Positions 49,517-50,895 of a stretch of 50,895 nucleotides of DNA are shown piece by piece (the stretch's first letter is position 1; each line of letters opens with the position of its first letter). Made by a program: the position numbers and the translations under genes. The stretch comes from Alphaproteobacteria bacterium (lineage in GTDB: Bacteria > Pseudomonadota > Alphaproteobacteria > Micropepsales > Micropepsaceae), in the NCBI GenBank assembly GCA_016124635.1, contig WGNJ01000026.1, forward strand, positions 1 to 50,895. The letters run 5' to 3'. The notes under the pieces were generated by a model. It saw only the letters and a list, made by a program, of their open reading frames with translations. It made no database searches and had not been told where the DNA came from.

Positions 49517-50563
49517 CTAGTGCAACGAGATCGTCGCTCTGCGGTTTTGCGGTTCTTTGACGCCGTCGCCGGTTTGCACCATCAACTCGGTCTCACCTTT
49601 GCCGGACGTTTGGATCATATCCGGCGTAATGCCGTCATCGACGAGCCCAGCTTTGACCGCGCCGGCGCGGCGCAACGACAGACGAAGGTTGTAGGACCGC
49701 GAGCCCGAGGTGTCGGTATGGCCGACGACCACGATTGTCGCGCTTCCGTATTCACGTGCAGCTTCCGCAGCTTCGTGGACGACACGTTGTGCTTCGGCCG
49801 TCAAATTCGACTTGTTGAAGCCGAAGAAGACGATGAACTCGCGCGGACGTTCGGGCGGAGGCGGTTCTTCGTGCCGCGGAGGTGGCGCCATTTCGTCACG
49901 CTGCAGATCGAAACGGATGCCTAGCATCAGTGTGTGATCTTGCTTTTCCATTCCCAATGGGAAGGCACAGCAGACAGCCGCACCGCTCAGATTCGAATCT
50001 TCCATCATCACGTAGCGGTAGTCGGCATAAAGCTGCCAGCGATCAGATAGCTGATAGGCAAGTTGAGCAATCAACTGTCCAGCAAATACGTAGTCGTCGT
50101 ATTCCTGAGAATTGAATCCCGGTTCAAAGACGACGAGATTGCCACCGATGCCAGCCCCGAGCGCTGCGGACCAATTCCCGCCCAGCCTGAAGTCGTAGAA
50201 GACGTTGACCATCTGCGAGAGCTCCCAAACGTGAGCTCCGGCCGAGGTCGAACAACTGCCGGTCGAATAGCAGAAGCTCTTGACCTTGTTATGGCGATAG
50301 GCGACCTCAAATTCCGCGCGCCAATGATCGCCAAAATCATAACCGACCGCCGCCGCCAGGGCGTAGCCAGTTCTCCAGTCGTACGAATCCGTGTGATAGC
50401 CCAAGCCGATCGACGTCCATGTCATTTTGTCGTCGGGTATCCAGTTGGCGCCAGCCGCCATGCTTAGGTACCAACCTGTCGGCGTTTCGATGGCCGCTTG
50501 CGCGCCACCAGCGGACGCGGCCAGCGCAACGGCCGTGCCCAGTAATACTTGTTTCAATGCCAT
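49517..50563 (-). CDS. OmpA family outer-membrane protein, copy 5
   Basis: A 348-aa copy much like copy 4: signal peptide (KQVLLGTAVALAASAGGAQA), barrel (GWYLSMAAGANWIPDDKM, HWRAEFEVAYRHNKVKSFC, LAYQLSDRWQLYADYRYVM) with Cys in FCYSTGSCSTS and VCCAF, a linker (EMAPPPRHEEPPPPERPRE), and an OmpA domain (FFGFNKSNLTAEAQRVV, GHTDTSGSRSYNLRLSLRRA, EPQNRRATISL). The final ATISLH deviates slightly from ATIDL. GGGAG precedes the ATG. An exact CtrA-type box lies 47-61 bp upstream. Confidence 0.95.
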   Translation of the reverse strand: MALKQVLLGTAVALAASAGGAQAAIETPTGWYLSMAAGANWIPDDKMTWTSIGLGYHTDSYDWRTGYALAAAVGYDFGDHWRAEFEVAYRHNKVKSFCYSTGSCSTSAGAHVWELSQMVNVFYDFRLGGNWSAALGAGIGGNLVVFEPGFNSQEYDDYVFAGQLIAQLAYQLSDRWQLYADYRYVMMEDSNLSGAAVCCAFPLGMEKQDHTLMLGIRFDLQRDEMAPPPRHEEPPPPERPREFIVFFGFNKSNLTAEAQRVVHEAAEAAREYGSATIVVVGHTDTSGSRSYNLRLSLRRAGAVKAGLVDDGITPDMIQTSGKGETELMVQTGDGVKEPQNRRATISLH

Positions 50564-50609
50564 GAGACTCCCTCCGTCGCGTGGACAGACCAGGAGTGGC
50601 CGGAAATGG

Positions 50610-50624
50610 TTAACGAATGGTTAA
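50610..50624. promoter_or_regulatory. CtrA-type box upstream of OmpA copy 5
   Basis: TTAA-CGAATGG-TTAA, an exact match to TTAA-N7-TTAA, 47-61 bp before the start codon. Confidence 0.65.
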
Positions 50625-50754
50625 AACCGCCTATATCTTGTGGCCCCGAGACCTAGATTTAGTGCTCTGGGTGCAACAATGTGAGTCCAAAAAGACTCTT
50701 TTGCATGTCGTCGCGTCAGAAGAATCCTAAGAGATCGTAACTCGACCAACAGAG

Positions 50755-50782
50755 AAGGGCGGGCCTTTTGGGCCCGCCCTTT
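50755..50782 (-). terminator. Terminator after OmpA copy 6
   Basis: Stem GGGCGGGCC / GGCCCGCCC plus two A-T pairs, 5-base loop. On the minus strand TTCTCT follows. Confidence 0.75.
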
Positions 50783-50807
50783 GTCATTCCCCTTCGAGAT
50801 CGTCTGA

Positions 50808-50895
50808 TTAGTTCAGATCGATCGTGGCGCGACGGTTCTGCGGCTCTTTCACGCCGTCACCCGTCTGAACCATGAGCTCGGTCTCGCCCTTACCG
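50808..50895 (-). CDS. OmpA family protein, copy 6, only C-terminus in window
   Basis: The last 29 codons of a sixth copy: GKGETELMVQTGDGVKEP followed by QNRRATIDLN and a TAA stop, matching the ends of copies 2-5. The rest lies past the right edge, so the array continues. Confidence 0.9.
   Translation of the reverse strand, partial: GKGETELMVQTGDGVKEPQNRRATIDLN

Overview
The window is GC-rich, densely coding DNA that reads as the chromosome of an alphaproteobacterium, probably Hyphomicrobiales or a close relative. The evidence is an EcfG-type sigma factor with the matching GGAAC-N16/17-CGTT promoters, TTAA-N7-TTAA boxes of the CtrA type, a DUF992 protein and many histidine kinases. No rRNA, tRNA, CRISPR array or transposase gene was recognised.

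Layout. 1-2.5 kb (minus): operon of a Spy/CpxP-like periplasmic protein, an OmpR-type regulator and a sensor kinase cut by the left edge. 2.7-9.5 kb: PilZ-like protein, GNAT acetyltransferase, L,D-transpeptidase, SYLF lipid-binding protein, nitronate monooxygenase, hemolysin III-like protein, and a hydrolase-DoxX pair read away from a TetR gene across a clear operator. 10.2-13.9 kb: a 71-aa sigma-region-2-like miniprotein, a GNAT, the EcfG-type sigma factor and a HAD hydrolase. 14-17.4 kb: fatty-acid desaturase, a four-helix membrane protein (paralogue at 25.3 kb), DUF4166 plus a GbsR/MarR regulator, and small secreted proteins. 17.6-25 kb: SDR, diguanylate cyclase, an operon of soluble histidine kinase + HerA-like ATPase + GYF_2/SinR(Cas2-fold-like) fusion, DUF992 and a membrane histidine kinase. 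26-35.2 kb: S9 peptidase, TPR-sulfotransferase, N-carbamoylputrescine amidase-type nitrilase, secreted cyclophilin, thioesterase, membrane proteins and a metallo-beta-lactamase-fold lactonase-like enzyme. 35.4-39.7 kb: accessory island, partly lower in GC, with membrane proteins, a HEPN-motif protein, an RHH regulator operon and imperfectly duplicated cassettes. 39.8-43.5 kb: Lon-like protease with a USP-like partner. 44.3-50.9 kb: tandem array of five complete and one partial OmpA-family genes, each with its own terminator.

Regulation visible in the DNA. Three EcfG-type promoters lie in the right orientation before the sigma gene, the SYLF gene and the DUF992 gene, which suggests a local general-stress regulon with sigma autoregulation. 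Exact TTAA-N7-TTAA boxes lie 47-87 bp before three of the OmpA genes and one lies upstream of ecfG, which suggests CtrA-type cell-cycle control of outer-membrane proteins. The most novel candidates are the HK-HerA-GYF/SinR operon, the CtrA-box OmpA array, the sigma-2-like miniprotein, and the island with its duplicated cassettes and nearby branched inverted repeat.

Functions are assigned from motifs read by eye. No database search was run.
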